Source of the DNA: Marinimicrobium locisalis
GTDB taxonomy: Bacteria > Pseudomonadota > Gammaproteobacteria > Pseudomonadales > Cellvibrionaceae
Direction: 5' to 3'
Assembly (NCBI RefSeq): GCF_039822625.1
Contig: NZ_JBDLLG010000019.1
Span: 1-64,000, forward strand
Length of the DNA stretch: 64,000 nucleotides
The notes beneath the pieces are model-generated. The model saw only the letters and a list, made by a program, of their open reading frames with translations. It did no database searches and was not told the origin of the DNA. Position 1 is the first letter of the stretch. Every line of letters begins with the position of its first letter. The position numbers and the translations under genes are program-made. Shown here in pieces: positions 1 to 8,159 of this stretch.

Positions 1-47
1 TAACCCTCCAATCGATATTTTCCCTGTATTTTCAGTGGCTTACTCGT

Positions 48-428
48 TTATGGACGGGCACTAATTAGATTCAGATCCCGCTTTAGCCTAGATATACATT
101 CCAAGGCCCTGCCGTACTCCAAAGCTGATAGCCCGCCTACTTTAGAAATGAAAACCGGATCAAAAATAATCTGGACATTATCCAGTATCTCCATAAAATT
201 AGAAACTACTCGCCATACAAAACTTAAAGCGCCCGAAGACTGAGATTCATCGGCCCAGAGAGACCATCCAAAAGCAACAGGTCTACCACATGACGGACAT
301 GGGAATCCCGTCGTTTGAACATTGCCAAAGTCACCTGTTTCAAATATATTTATCGATTCGGACGGCACTACGTACTCTTCCGAGCAGTGGCCGCATCGGA
401 AGTAAATATCTCTATCTAAACAGAACAA
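48..428 (-). CDS. Small zinc-ribbon protein of unknown function (cassette gene)
   Basis: This 126-residue protein has two cysteine pairs, CGHC near residue 12 and CPSC near residue 44, which fit one treble-clef or zinc-ribbon metal site. The rest has no motif I recognise; a Trp-rich stretch follows the ribbon and the C-terminal half looks helical. The start is a TTG at 428, chosen because a GGGAG Shine-Dalgarno lies eight bases upstream and no in-frame ATG precedes the first cysteine pair. The gene begins only 18 bases after the R' box of the attC-like site at 446-526, the usual layout of a gene at the start of an integron cassette. Its own downstream attC should lie at or beyond the left edge but is not convincing in bases 1-47. 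Base composition is AT-richer than in the core genes. Function is unknown. Confidence 0.6.
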   Translation of the reverse strand: MFCLDRDIYFRCGHCSEEYVVPSESINIFETGDFGNVQTTGFPCPSCGRPVAFGWSLWADESQSSGALSFVWRVVSNFMEILDNVQIIFDPVFISKVGGLSALEYGRALECISRLKRDLNLISARP

Positions 429-445
429 AGCAGTTTCTCCCGTCC

Positions 446-526
446 GTCTAACGCCGCCAGCACGCGGCTTTGTAGTGAATGCGAAGCCGGAATGTAAAAT
501 CCGTCGCCGTGCCTGGCGTGTTAGTC
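446..526 (-). other. attC-like integron recombination site
   Basis: Read on the minus strand, the site starts with GACTAAC (R'', 520-526) and ends with GTTAGAC (R', 446-452), a perfect match to the GTTRRRY core consensus. Inside these are the complementary arms CGCCAGGCACG and CGTGCTGGCG (around 508-518 and 455-464), with one extra unpaired base in the first arm, as attC sites have. A second inner stem pairs 465-470 with 484-489. The TAA stop of the helicase gene lies inside the R'' box, a common feature of cassette genes. The length of 81 bp is in the attC range. What is seen is the architecture; recombination activity is inferred. Confidence 0.72.
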
Positions 527-2689
527 CTTTGAGGGTCGACCCATAATGCCAATCTGGAAGTCATCGATCATTCCTCTCTCGAATTGCGTCGCTCCAAACC
601 TCATCAAGTCAGGGCGTCTTAGGGAGTTCACAATTACATCCAACCCATCTTGACCTGAAAAAACCTTTCTGTCGGCCAATGATTGGGCAATCTCGGAAGG
701 TAAGCCATATTCTTCTAGCGTTGAGAATGCTGTCGGCTGGAATAAATGCTCAATCTGCGCCGCGAAAGGAATGTAGTTTGCCGCAGAAACCCCTCTTTTT
801 AGCAAAATAACATTCGCAATTTCATTCAGTGACGATAAGTACTTCGGGTAATTGAAAGATGCCCAGTTTCTTAGGAAAGCGAGAACATTCTCTACGGCGT
901 CATCAGGCTTTTTACCATTCTGTATTTGACTTACGATCATCTGACGTCGGAACTTGCTGACACTCCTGGATCTGTAAAGCTCCCAAAGCCAAAAAGTCAT
1001 CATCTTATGGGAATAAATTGCTGATCTTTTTGCCGACACGCTCCCCCCCAAGTACTCCCAGATGATCTCTGAAGTTACCTTTAGATCGTCATACTGAGGT
1101 TTGTTTGACCATGAAAACGCAATAAGCTTCTGGATAGGAAGTTCGTACAGGTAACGAGCTGTATCAATAACCATTTCGGGCTCAATCCCCGACATTGCCC
1201 TAAGTTGGTCAAACTCTATAAAGCTATTGCTTCTGAAATCTTGGTACTTAGGCATTAAGCTTTCTGGGATATCAGATTCGTTCATTTGAATAAGCAAACT
1301 ACTTGGCGTCGATTCCGTAGGGTTTATTGCGGGAATATCGACAAAGGGCAACTCCTCCTGCGGAGGTGTCTCGAAGTAGTAGACGTTTCCAATAAAATGC
1401 TCAAACATACGCCCAGAGCGTCCTCTAATATTATTGAAAGTAAAAAAATCCAAGAGGTGTTTTTTCGTGTTTCCTCCGAGTTTATTGTCGAATACGACTA
1501 CATTCTTTGCTGAAGTATTTACCCCCTCTATCAAAGTCGAAGTACACAGGAGGATATTAATAAGCCCGCGTTCAAAGGCTCGAACCATAAAACGAGCCAA
1601 CGATCGAGGAAGGCGGCCATGATGAATGCCAATACCGTGTTTAAGAGCAACCGAAACAAGCCACTCCTCATGAAAGTTCTTGCTAGTCCAATCAGCGGCT
1701 TCCAAAAGTTCGGTGTTAGTGGTTACGGGAACTTCACGTAGCTCCAAGTACTTCGCCAGGACTTTTCGTGTACTCGACGGCGATTGGCAATACACCAGCG
1801 TTTGACCCTCAATATTATCAAGCAGACGTGCTAATGCTTCATCCTTGTTTGGCTTTTTTGAAAGCGCAACCAGTTCTGTTACGACGGTCTGGAAACGTTC
1901 AGCAATGAAACGACAGTTTAGTCTTTCGCTAGCGACATCTGGTATCGCGTGAATTGAAGGACCAAGCATGAAGAACTGAGGAGAAAGCCGCATCAGATGC
2001 AACAAAGCTTCGTTTAGTTGGGTCGAGCGTGCTCCGTCATCCGAGATCGATAACTTGTAAAATTCATCAATTGCGAAGAAATCGACGGTGGTAATTTCAT
2101 TTCTCATTGCCAAATATCTTTCTTGCGTGAGCACAAAGATATTTTTGTCAGACAGTTCCTGATTAGTTGCCGTGATAATGGAATATCGATGTGAAAATCG
2201 AGCCATCCTACGGCGGGTTTCCTCCACAAGGGCTAACGTAGGAACCAGTAGAACCACGTTTTCAAATTCCCGGGAGGCAATTGTTAAATCTATTAATAAG
2301 CTTTTGCCAAAAGAAGTGGGCGCGCTGAGCACGACTGATTCGCCGGCGACCAGATACGACAGGATCTTTGCCTGCGCGGAATGAATGACGTATCCCTCCA
2401 TCTCTCCAGTTGCTTCGTGTGCTGCACGAAGCAGAGCTGTGCGCGCCGACAACTCTTTGAGATTATTGACAATATATGGATGAAGGCCCGTATTGGCGGT
2501 AATTTCATCCAAAATCGGTCGGTACTGTTCTGAAAGGAATTCACGATTATTCAATGCTCGAATCGTTAGCTCTCGCCCAACATCTGGATCGCGTGAGACG
2601 AAACTGGAGAGCTGCGCAAGTAACTCAAAAGGAGAGTCTGCCCAGCCAGCCGTGCTAAGTTTATCGCGAAGCGCACCTGCTGAAATCAT
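521..2689 (-). CDS. hamB: HamB-like superfamily 2 DNA helicase (Hachiman/AbpB-type defence)
   Basis: This 722-residue helicase carries Walker A APTSFGKS (residues 123-130), a DEAH-box-like motif II AIDEF (206-210), motif V around LLCTSTLIEGVNTSAKN (380-396) and motif VI IRGRSGR (421-427). Motif V matches what I recall of helicases paired with DUF1837 nucleases (HamB of Hachiman, AbpB of AbpAB). In Hachiman the helicase is thought to sense abnormal DNA and hold or license the HamA nuclease. The ATG overlaps the hamA stop by four bases (ATGA), so the two are translationally coupled. The stop codon lies in the attC R'' box. At 722 residues it is shorter than many HamB proteins and nearer to AbpB. 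The family assignment rests on motifs and the neighbour, not on a search. Confidence 0.8.
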   Translation of the reverse strand: MISAGALRDKLSTAGWADSPFELLAQLSSFVSRDPDVGRELTIRALNNREFLSEQYRPILDEITANTGLHPYIVNNLKELSARTALLRAAHEATGEMEGYVIHSAQAKILSYLVAGESVVLSAPTSFGKSLLIDLTIASREFENVVLLVPTLALVEETRRRMARFSHRYSIITATNQELSDKNIFVLTQERYLAMRNEITTVDFFAIDEFYKLSISDDGARSTQLNEALLHLMRLSPQFFMLGPSIHAIPDVASERLNCRFIAERFQTVVTELVALSKKPNKDEALARLLDNIEGQTLVYCQSPSSTRKVLAKYLELREVPVTTNTELLEAADWTSKNFHEEWLVSVALKHGIGIHHGRLPRSLARFMVRAFERGLINILLCTSTLIEGVNTSAKNVVVFDNKLGGNTKKHLLDFFTFNNIRGRSGRMFEHFIGNVYYFETPPQEELPFVDIPAINPTESTPSSLLIQMNESDIPESLMPKYQDFRSNSFIEFDQLRAMSGIEPEMVIDTARYLYELPIQKLIAFSWSNKPQYDDLKVTSEIIWEYLGGSVSAKRSAIYSHKMMTFWLWELYRSRSVSKFRRQMIVSQIQNGKKPDDAVENVLAFLRNWASFNYPKYLSSLNEIANVILLKRGVSAANYIPFAAQIEHLFQPTAFSTLEEYGLPSEIAQSLADRKVFSGQDGLDVIVNSLRRPDLMRFGATQFERGMIDDFQIGIMGRPSKD

Positions 2690-3555
2690 GCTTGGAGCCC
2701 CTTGAGCTTTTTATCCAAGCTCTGTATAAATGAGTCTTTGTCCGCGAGAGGTATAACGAGCACATGGAGCGTTATACCAAAATCTTCTTGGTACTTACCT
2801 TTGTATTTCTCACAGAGAGATGTTCGCAGCCGGGCGAACTCTGAAGTCAGTTCATTTTCGATTTCTTCTAGATACTTCTGATCTATTTTCGTGCTTCCGG
2901 AAGTCGCAGGGCTTTCATACGTCAAGAGGACTGGGATGCACATAGAGGAAAATACTTCGTCGATTGACGATGATTGATCAATCAATGCATTTAGAGCCTC
3001 TGCTTCGGGCCAACTCGGGTCAACTTTGTTGGCAATGAAGATGAACTCAGATCGCAAATAGTCGGTTTCCAGGTGGTCTACGATTTCAGAGACGACGTCT
3101 CTGATGGCACTTTTTAAGCAACGATAGAATTTAGTTTCGCCTACCCATAGCTCTAGTCCCGATTCACCTCTAACCACATGGACAGCATCAAACCCTTTGA
3201 CGGTCTCGTTAGCAGATGTTTTGTAAAATATCTTGCTAATTGCAGGCAGGGTGTCGTATAACTGGCGCATTGCGATATGCAGCATAATTTCACCAAACTC
3301 CCCGCGCTTCTCATATTTTTCAGATTGATACACCGTCTTGGCCGCGCGACGGATTAACTTCATTGCATTGGAGTGGCTCAGGTCTTCCAATTCGGAATGT
3401 TTAAGTGCAAATTCAGGAAGCCATTCAAGAACGTGATCAGCTAATTGGTCGGAGCGCCATTGTTGCCGTTCAAAACCGGCACAAAGAGCTCTGTCATCAC
3501 CTAGATCTACGACTTGGTGAAAGATCTCTGTAAGAAATGGCTTGGGACTATCCAT
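2686..3555 (-). CDS. hamA: HamA-like DUF1837 nuclease (Hachiman-type defence effector)
   Basis: The protein contains the blocks RGEFGE, KGFDAVHVV and LWVGETKFY, which I recognise as the DUF1837/HamA core. D123, E140 and K142 (numbered from the ATG at 3555) fit a PD-(D/E)xK nuclease site, and E86/E89 precede them. HamA is the DNA-degrading effector of Hachiman. The frame stays open to a TTG at 3678, which overlaps the protease stop and would add 41 residues. I prefer the ATG at 3555 because an AGGA lies eight bases upstream, and because 289 residues with the catalytic pair near position 140 fits the family as I know it. It is coupled to the helicase by an ATGA overlap. No catalytic residue appears lost. 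Confidence 0.8.
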   Translation of the reverse strand: MDSPKPFLTEIFHQVVDLGDDRALCAGFERQQWRSDQLADHVLEWLPEFALKHSELEDLSHSNAMKLIRRAAKTVYQSEKYEKRGEFGEIMLHIAMRQLYDTLPAISKIFYKTSANETVKGFDAVHVVRGESGLELWVGETKFYRCLKSAIRDVVSEIVDHLETDYLRSEFIFIANKVDPSWPEAEALNALIDQSSSIDEVFSSMCIPVLLTYESPATSGSTKIDQKYLEEIENELTSEFARLRTSLCEKYKGKYQEDFGITLHVLVIPLADKDSFIQSLDKKLKGLQA

Positions 3556-3661
3556 GACGAGATTCCTAGTTAATAGGGCCAGCGCCCGCAATAAACGGCG
3601 CGAGGAACGAGCGTCCGGCGACCAAAGGGAGCCATTTAATTGCTTGGTTATGTACCAACTG

Positions 3662-4384
3662 CTAAATACCTTGAACAAGGATATCCACAGGAAGCTTATA
3701 GGCTTTCAATGAGATCCCCCATAATTCGTTGCTTTGAGTGCTTCCACCACAAACCAGAGCGACTAGCTCTCCATCTTCACTGATAATTGGTGCACCACTA
3801 CAACCTTTGAACTGCTCATGCCCAGGATGCGCGAAAGGCAACTTGAAGTAATGGTAGTCGCCGTCAGTTCGCAAATATTCCAGTCCTGTGTAAACGCGCA
3901 CCTCGGTGACCAAGCAATTTTTCCCGCCGTATTGCTCCAGTGAGGCCTGAACCAGTCCACTAAAGCCATACGTTGTGTGACTATAAGGCAAGATTTCTAA
4001 AGAAGGAGAAAGCTCCGAGATGAGCTCTTCTGAAATTATCCTGAAGGTATGCGGATCAATCTCTTGGCGCTTAGCGAATGTTGTTTCCGGTACCTCAATG
4101 TACGAGAAATCGACATCCATCACCTCCGCTGTGTGTATATTCGCCTTCATCAAGAAGTTGATGCCACCTAACCTGTACAATTCTGCGCCTTTGTTCGGAA
4201 CATACTGCTGCTGAATAGCCCATACGGCGCCATTACCAGTAGCGTGCTGGACGGACAGCAGTAACTTCTTACCGCCATATCTTACAAAACACCCTGACGC
4301 GATTCCGGTTGGCGTCCCACCAGCATTAGTAGACACAAGCGGAACTGTGGAGAGCCAGAGCCTCCTCTCAAAATCATCAGTCAT
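3662..4384 (-). CDS. Trypsin-like serine protease, cytoplasmic, in the defence operon
   Basis: This 240-residue protein has a chymotrypsin/trypsin-like (S1/S46-type) triad: H47 in SVQHATG, D92 in DVDFSYIEV and S196 in FKGCSGAPII. There is no signal peptide or membrane segment, so it should act in the cytoplasm. The ATG at 4384 is chosen over the TTG at 4387 because AGGGAAG lies seven bases upstream. It ends 106 bases before the preferred hamA ATG, and overlaps the hamA frame if that starts at the TTG. Trypsin-like proteases occur as effectors or activators in several bacterial defence systems, but I know of none as a standard Hachiman part. Its substrate is unknown; the SEC-C/TPR protein or HamA are possible targets by context only. 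Confidence 0.78.
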   Translation of the reverse strand: MTDDFERRLWLSTVPLVSTNAGGTPTGIASGCFVRYGGKKLLLSVQHATGNGAVWAIQQQYVPNKGAELYRLGGINFLMKANIHTAEVMDVDFSYIEVPETTFAKRQEIDPHTFRIISEELISELSPSLEILPYSHTTYGFSGLVQASLEQYGGKNCLVTEVRVYTGLEYLRTDGDYHYFKLPFAHPGHEQFKGCSGAPIISEDGELVALVCGGSTQSNELWGISLKAYKLPVDILVQGI

Positions 4385-4428
4385 CAACGAACTTCCCTTG
4401 GCAGATAACGTTAAAAACAGCGGCGCGT

Positions 4429-5847
4429 TTACTCGTCCGACTGCTTTTTCTTGTTAGATTCTGACGCTAAATCGTCTGCTATCTTGTTAATATTTACACC
4501 CAGCCCAGCAATATTTGGCTGTAAAATTAAGTACCTAGTTGTTAGTCCGAACAATCTCTTTAACGTACTTAATAAATTGCTTTTTCCTTCTAGCTCACCA
4601 GTTTTATATAGTAATGATATTTCTGAAACCAGCTTTGATTTTTGTTTTTCGAAAACTGGAGCTAACAGAGAGGCCTCACTCAAATAACCCAAAGACTTCT
4701 CGATCATGTCTTTCTGTTTAAACGCTATACCAATAGCAGCATAGGTAAATATATAATCCAATAGCTCTGATTCAGATAATTCAGAAAGGTTCTTTTCTAC
4801 TTCCCTGATTGTGCAGATTGCACCCTCATCATTTAACTCAATCTGCGCTTGAGACAGGAAGACCTTTACTATTTCTGAGTTCTCAATTTCTAACGACTTT
4901 CTGTATTGCTCGATAGCCTCTTCAAACTTCTTAATGTGAAATAGAGACTTCCCAATTTCAAAATGTATATCGGCTATGCCTGAATCTGTCCACGAATGAT
5001 TTTCTAAAAGAGCTTCAAACTCTTGAATTGACTGCACCTTTAACTTGGCAGAATGCTTTAGATCGGCCAATAAACTTATTGCCAGCGCATGCTGCATGTG
5101 TCCATATGAATTATCACTACTCCAATCTGTCAATTCATAATTTTTTATAGCTTGTTCAATTAACTTCTCAGATTCTGACTCATCGCCTATACAAAGATAT
5201 TTTATAGCCTTGACTACAGTATATTGAAGTTTTTCCGAAGGCTTTTCGATTAGAGAAATAAGCCTTTCTAAGATATCTATATTTCTTTTAAACGGAAGGT
5301 CGTCAGAGCAAAAATGAAGATATAGCTGGATAATGTCAGCATCACTCTCTTCATCTAGAGGCATTAACTTTTTTACCTCCCTTCTCCCTACTTTTTCAGA
5401 CCAATGATCACCTAGCGAAGCTATGACCTGAAAGTACGTAATCTTTCTTTGCCAGCGCACATCAGAAATATTACTCCTTAATCTTTCTAAGTCATATTCA
5501 AATGATTGATAGTCATTTAAGCCTCGATAACAATCGAGTAAGGATTCAGTCAATTCAGTGAGAGCTTTAATATCAATATCTAATAGCCACATTACACCTT
5601 CATTATTGCTGGTAATATAAGGAGCAGTATTTGTCTTATGTAGAATTGTGTAATTGGTAATTCCGTGCCTAACGTATTTGAGCGCCGTTCGATAATCTTT
5701 CCTAATCATCAAATCTCTAGCGAAGTCGGTCATTTTTCCACAAGCAACATCGTTGTCGCCGAAACAACAACGTTTGAATTTCAATCCTGATCCACACAAA
5801 CATTGAGAATTTAATGCTGGTTTATATCTAACACGCCTCACTGGCAT
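4429..5847 (-). CDS. SEC-C zinc motif / TPR-repeat protein, first gene of the defence operon
   Basis: The 472-residue protein opens with a SEC-C zinc motif: CLCGSGLKFKRCC spans residues 16-28, with C16, C18, C27 and C28 as ligands. The rest is a long helical array resembling TPR or SEL1 repeats; around residues 296-330 (GIADIHFEIGKSLFHIKKF and the helix after it) is the clearest unit. Such proteins are usually scaffolds or sensors; here it may be the sensor or the protease partner, which is inference. The ATG at 5847 has a GGAG five bases upstream and lies 14 bases after a GTTAGAT R' box. The gene is markedly AT-rich (many AAA, ATT, TTA codons) compared with the helicase and far more so than the core genes. 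The protease gene begins 44 bases after its stop. Confidence 0.65.
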   Translation of the reverse strand: MPVRRVRYKPALNSQCLCGSGLKFKRCCFGDNDVACGKMTDFARDLMIRKDYRTALKYVRHGITNYTILHKTNTAPYITSNNEGVMWLLDIDIKALTELTESLLDCYRGLNDYQSFEYDLERLRSNISDVRWQRKITYFQVIASLGDHWSEKVGRREVKKLMPLDEESDADIIQLYLHFCSDDLPFKRNIDILERLISLIEKPSEKLQYTVVKAIKYLCIGDESESEKLIEQAIKNYELTDWSSDNSYGHMQHALAISLLADLKHSAKLKVQSIQEFEALLENHSWTDSGIADIHFEIGKSLFHIKKFEEAIEQYRKSLEIENSEIVKVFLSQAQIELNDEGAICTIREVEKNLSELSESELLDYIFTYAAIGIAFKQKDMIEKSLGYLSEASLLAPVFEKQKSKLVSEISLLYKTGELEGKSNLLSTLKRLFGLTTRYLILQPNIAGLGVNINKIADDLASESNKKKQSDE

Positions 5848-5860
5848 AGTTCTCCGTTGA

Positions 5861-6000
5861 ATCTAACAGCTATATATCCAGCCAGCACGCTTTTGCGCCG
5901 AAGGAAGAGGCGGGATAACGACGTTAAGATAATGAAATTCAAGCATTTTTCGACAACTATCCATTTCACCTTGGGGGTAAAAGTGTGCTGGCGCGATTTA
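5861..6000 (-). other. Degenerate attC-like site upstream of the defence operon
   Basis: On the minus strand GTTAGAT (5861-5867) matches the R' core GTTRRRY exactly and sits just before the ribosome-binding site of the first operon gene, where a cassette boundary is expected. Upstream, CCAGCACACTTTT (5979-5991) and AAAAGCGTGCTGG (5882-5894 plus neighbours) form complementary arms with one mismatch. No good R'' box (RYYYAAC) is seen beyond the outer arm, and the span of about 140 bp is at the upper end for attC. A reading frame of 85 codons across this site (5838-6095) is judged spurious. The R' box is convincing; the whole site is less so. Confidence 0.45.
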
Positions 6001-6095
6001 TCTTGATTCTCGGCACGCTTATTATTCCCCTGGCACCCGTAAGTTTTTGATTTAACTGGTTTTATGGTTTTCGTAGGAGCAAAAGCGAGCGCCAC

Positions 6096-6462
6096 CTTTA
6101 GGTAAAGTGTGCACTATTTTTTCGGGGATTTAAATATATAGCACAAGTTGGCTACTTTTTGACCAAAACAACTGAAGCGTATTATGAATGAAGGCTGAGC
6201 GAGCCGCTAAATTCCTTGGTTAATTGACGGTGCTGGACGCTCTCTAAGGTCGACCAGTCGGCGCAGCTATACACAGGGCGGGAAACGGGCGGTCAATACA
6301 GTCGAGATGTTCGACCTGGTATATATCGAGAGTCATTCCCATGGCACTTCTGAGAAACGAAGACAAACTAAACTCCTTTAAATACAAAGAGATAGAGCGA
6401 TCAAGGGTTTAGATTGTCTTCGTTTTGTTCAAACTGTCTTCGTTTTAATTCCTTCAGTTCAC
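6096..6462. other. Gene-free junction between accessory block and core genes
   Basis: These 367 bases hold no credible gene and no integron integrase. Composition drifts from AT-rich to mixed. The only structure seen is the inverted repeat with an extra motif copy near the right end (6355-6446), listed separately. No terminator with a U-tract was found for the leftward flavoprotein gene. Confidence 0.5.
6355..6446. repeat. 19-bp inverted repeat with a third motif copy
   Basis: AAACGAAGACAAACTAAAC (6355-6373) and GTTTAGATTGTCTTCGTTT (6407-6425) are inverse complements except for one base, around a 33-base AT-rich loop. The motif TGTCTTCGTTTT recurs directly at 6435-6446. The same core (CGAAGACAAAC paired with TGTCTTCG) forms a hairpin at 28264-28303. 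This could be a small mobile repeat or an operator; there is no run of Ts to make it a terminator. Confidence 0.5.
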
Positions 6463-7662
6463 CTAAACATACTGCCCCGCGCAGTACCCACTGGCCCAGG
6501 CCCATTGAAAGTTGTAGCCCCCCAGCCAGCCGGTCACGTCCAGCACCTCGCCGATGAAGTACAGGCCGGGCACCGTTTTCGCTTCAAACGTTTTTGAGGA
6601 GACGGCATCGGTGTCGATGCCGCCCCGGGTGACTTCGGCGGTGCGGTAGCCCTCGGTGCCGGGCGGGATCAGTTGCCATTGATGGAAACCCTCGCAGAGG
6701 GCGTTGATCTCCTTGCGGCTGAGCTCCGCCAGGGGCTTGTGGTGGATGGACGCTGGGAACATCGGCAGGCTGAGCCAGGTTTCCACAAAGCGCTTGGGCA
6801 GCAGCCGGGCCAGCCGATTTTTCAGGCTGGTTTTCTGGCCGTCGCGGCGCCATTGCTCGATCCGTTGCTCCAGGGATTCGCCGGGCAATAAATCGATGGT
6901 GACGGTATCGCCCGGTTTCCAGTAATTGGAGATCTGCAGGATGGCGGGCCCGCTCAGGCCCCGGTGGGTAAACAGCAGGGCTTCGGCAAACCGCTGCCCT
7001 CCGCATTCGGCGGTGACCCGCAGCGATAGCCCCGAGAGGGACTGGGCGATCTCGAGCCATCGGCTGCCCAGAGTGAAGGGCACCAGGGCGGCGTCGGTTC
7101 TTGTGACCGGCAGGCCGAACTGCTTTGCCACTTCGTAGCCGAAGCCGGTGGCGCCCATGGTCGGGATGGAGAGGCCGCCGGTGGCGATTACCAGGGACTG
7201 GCACTGTATCAGCCCCTCGCGGGTGGTGAGTTTGAATCCGGGTGTCGGCTCCAGGGGTTCAATGGCCTCCACGGAGCAGCCGGTGCGGATCTGTGCTCCG
7301 GCCTTGTCGCATTCGGCCAGGAGGATATTCAGGATGTCTTTGGATTTATGGTCGCAAAACAGCTGGCCCAGGGTTTTCTCGTGGTACTGCAGGTCGTATT
7401 GATGCACCAGCTCCAGAAAGTCGTAGGGCGTGTAGCGGCGCAGCGCCGAGATGCAGAAATGCGGATTGCGGGAAATGAAGTTGTCCGGGGAGACATCGTA
7501 GTTGGTGAAGTTACAACGACCGCCGCCGGACATCAGGATTTTTTTGCCCACTTTGTTGGCGTGATCCAACACCGCCACACGGCGCCCGCGCTGGCCGGCG
7601 GTGGCCGCGCACATGAGGCCGGCCGCGCCGCCTCCGATAATCACTACGTCGTATTCAGTCAT
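6463..7662 (-). CDS. BaiN/HI0933-family FAD-binding oxidoreductase
   Basis: This 399-residue flavoprotein starts with the Rossmann motif VVIIGGGAAGLMCA and carries the family hallmarks KKILMSGGGRCNFTN and, near the C-terminus, GLYFIGEVLDVTGWLGGYN, with AWASG closing the FAD site. These belong to the aminoacetone-oxidase/BaiN-like family, whose physiological substrate is mostly unknown. The ATG at 7662 overlaps the tadA stop (ATGA); the frame extends another 77 codons upstream, but that part lies inside tadA and looks non-coding. It is the last gene of a five-gene run. Length and motifs are normal for the family. The function stays generic. Confidence 0.85.
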   Translation of the reverse strand: MTEYDVVIIGGGAAGLMCAATAGQRGRRVAVLDHANKVGKKILMSGGGRCNFTNYDVSPDNFISRNPHFCISALRRYTPYDFLELVHQYDLQYHEKTLGQLFCDHKSKDILNILLAECDKAGAQIRTGCSVEAIEPLEPTPGFKLTTREGLIQCQSLVIATGGLSIPTMGATGFGYEVAKQFGLPVTRTDAALVPFTLGSRWLEIAQSLSGLSLRVTAECGGQRFAEALLFTHRGLSGPAILQISNYWKPGDTVTIDLLPGESLEQRIEQWRRDGQKTSLKNRLARLLPKRFVETWLSLPMFPASIHHKPLAELSRKEINALCEGFHQWQLIPPGTEGYRTAEVTRGGIDTDAVSSKTFEAKTVPGLYFIGEVLDVTGWLGGYNFQWAWASGYCAGQYV

Positions 7663-8159
7663 AGGGCGGGGTCGGCTCGCTTGCGGGCTTTTGCCTCGGC
7701 ACGGCGTTGGCGAAAGAAGTCGGTGAGCTGTTGCTGGCAGACTTCCATCAAAACGCCGCCTTCCACTTCCATCAGGTGGTTGTAGTAGGGGGTGTGGGCC
7801 AGCTGGTTGCGGCTTTCCACCACGCCGGCCTTGGGCTCTGTGGTGCCGTAGACCAGTCGGCCGACGCGGGCATGAATCAAAGCGCCGATGCACATGGTGC
7901 AGGGCTCAAGCGTAACGTACAGGGTGGTTTCCGGCAGTCGGTAGTTCTGCGCTCGCCGGGCGGCCTTCCGAAGAGCGACCACCTCCGCGTGGGCGGTGGG
8001 GTCATGGGCACTGATAGGTTGATTAAAACCCTCGCCGATCACCTCGCCGTGGCGCACAATCACGGCGCCCACCGGTACTTCTCCCAGCGCGGCGCCCTGC
8101 TCGGCCAGGGCCAGGGCTCGTCGCATCCAGTGTTCATCGGAGGTGGCCAGGTCGCTCAC
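7659..8159 (-). CDS. tadA: tRNA-specific adenosine deaminase TadA
   Basis: TadA converts A34 to inosine in tRNA-Arg(ACG). The cytidine/adenosine deaminase zinc site is complete: HAE in AHAEVVAL, with its catalytic Glu, and PCTMC in EPCTMCIGA. The start is taken as a GTG at 8159, inside TAGTG where the DUF1653 stop ends. This gives 166 residues, close to the E. coli enzyme, and the N-terminal block DEHWMRRALALA is typical of TadA. A longer frame to 8273 runs over DUF1653 and is not favoured. The Arg/Lys-rich tail is common in the family. It is coupled to both neighbours by overlaps. Confidence 0.93.
   Translation of the reverse strand: MSDLATSDEHWMRRALALAEQGAALGEVPVGAVIVRHGEVIGEGFNQPISAHDPTAHAEVVALRKAARRAQNYRLPETTLYVTLEPCTMCIGALIHARVGRLVYGTTEPKAGVVESRNQLAHTPYYNHLMEVEGGVLMEVCQQQLTDFFRQRRAEAKARKRADPAL

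Noticed and set aside
1..47. attC expected after the zinc-ribbon gene
   Set aside because: Only a GGGTTA at the very edge resembles an R' box; no inner arms pair. The site, if present, lies mostly outside.
4388..4428. Possible short attC between the SEC-C gene and the protease gene (AACGTTATCTG, GCGCCGC)
   Set aside because: Only about 40 bases, no matching R'' and R' pair and no complementary arms. It looks like an ordinary operon gap.
5838..6095. 85-codon open frame over the attC-like region
   Set aside because: It runs through the degenerate attC, overlaps the start of the SEC-C gene and shows no protein-like sequence.
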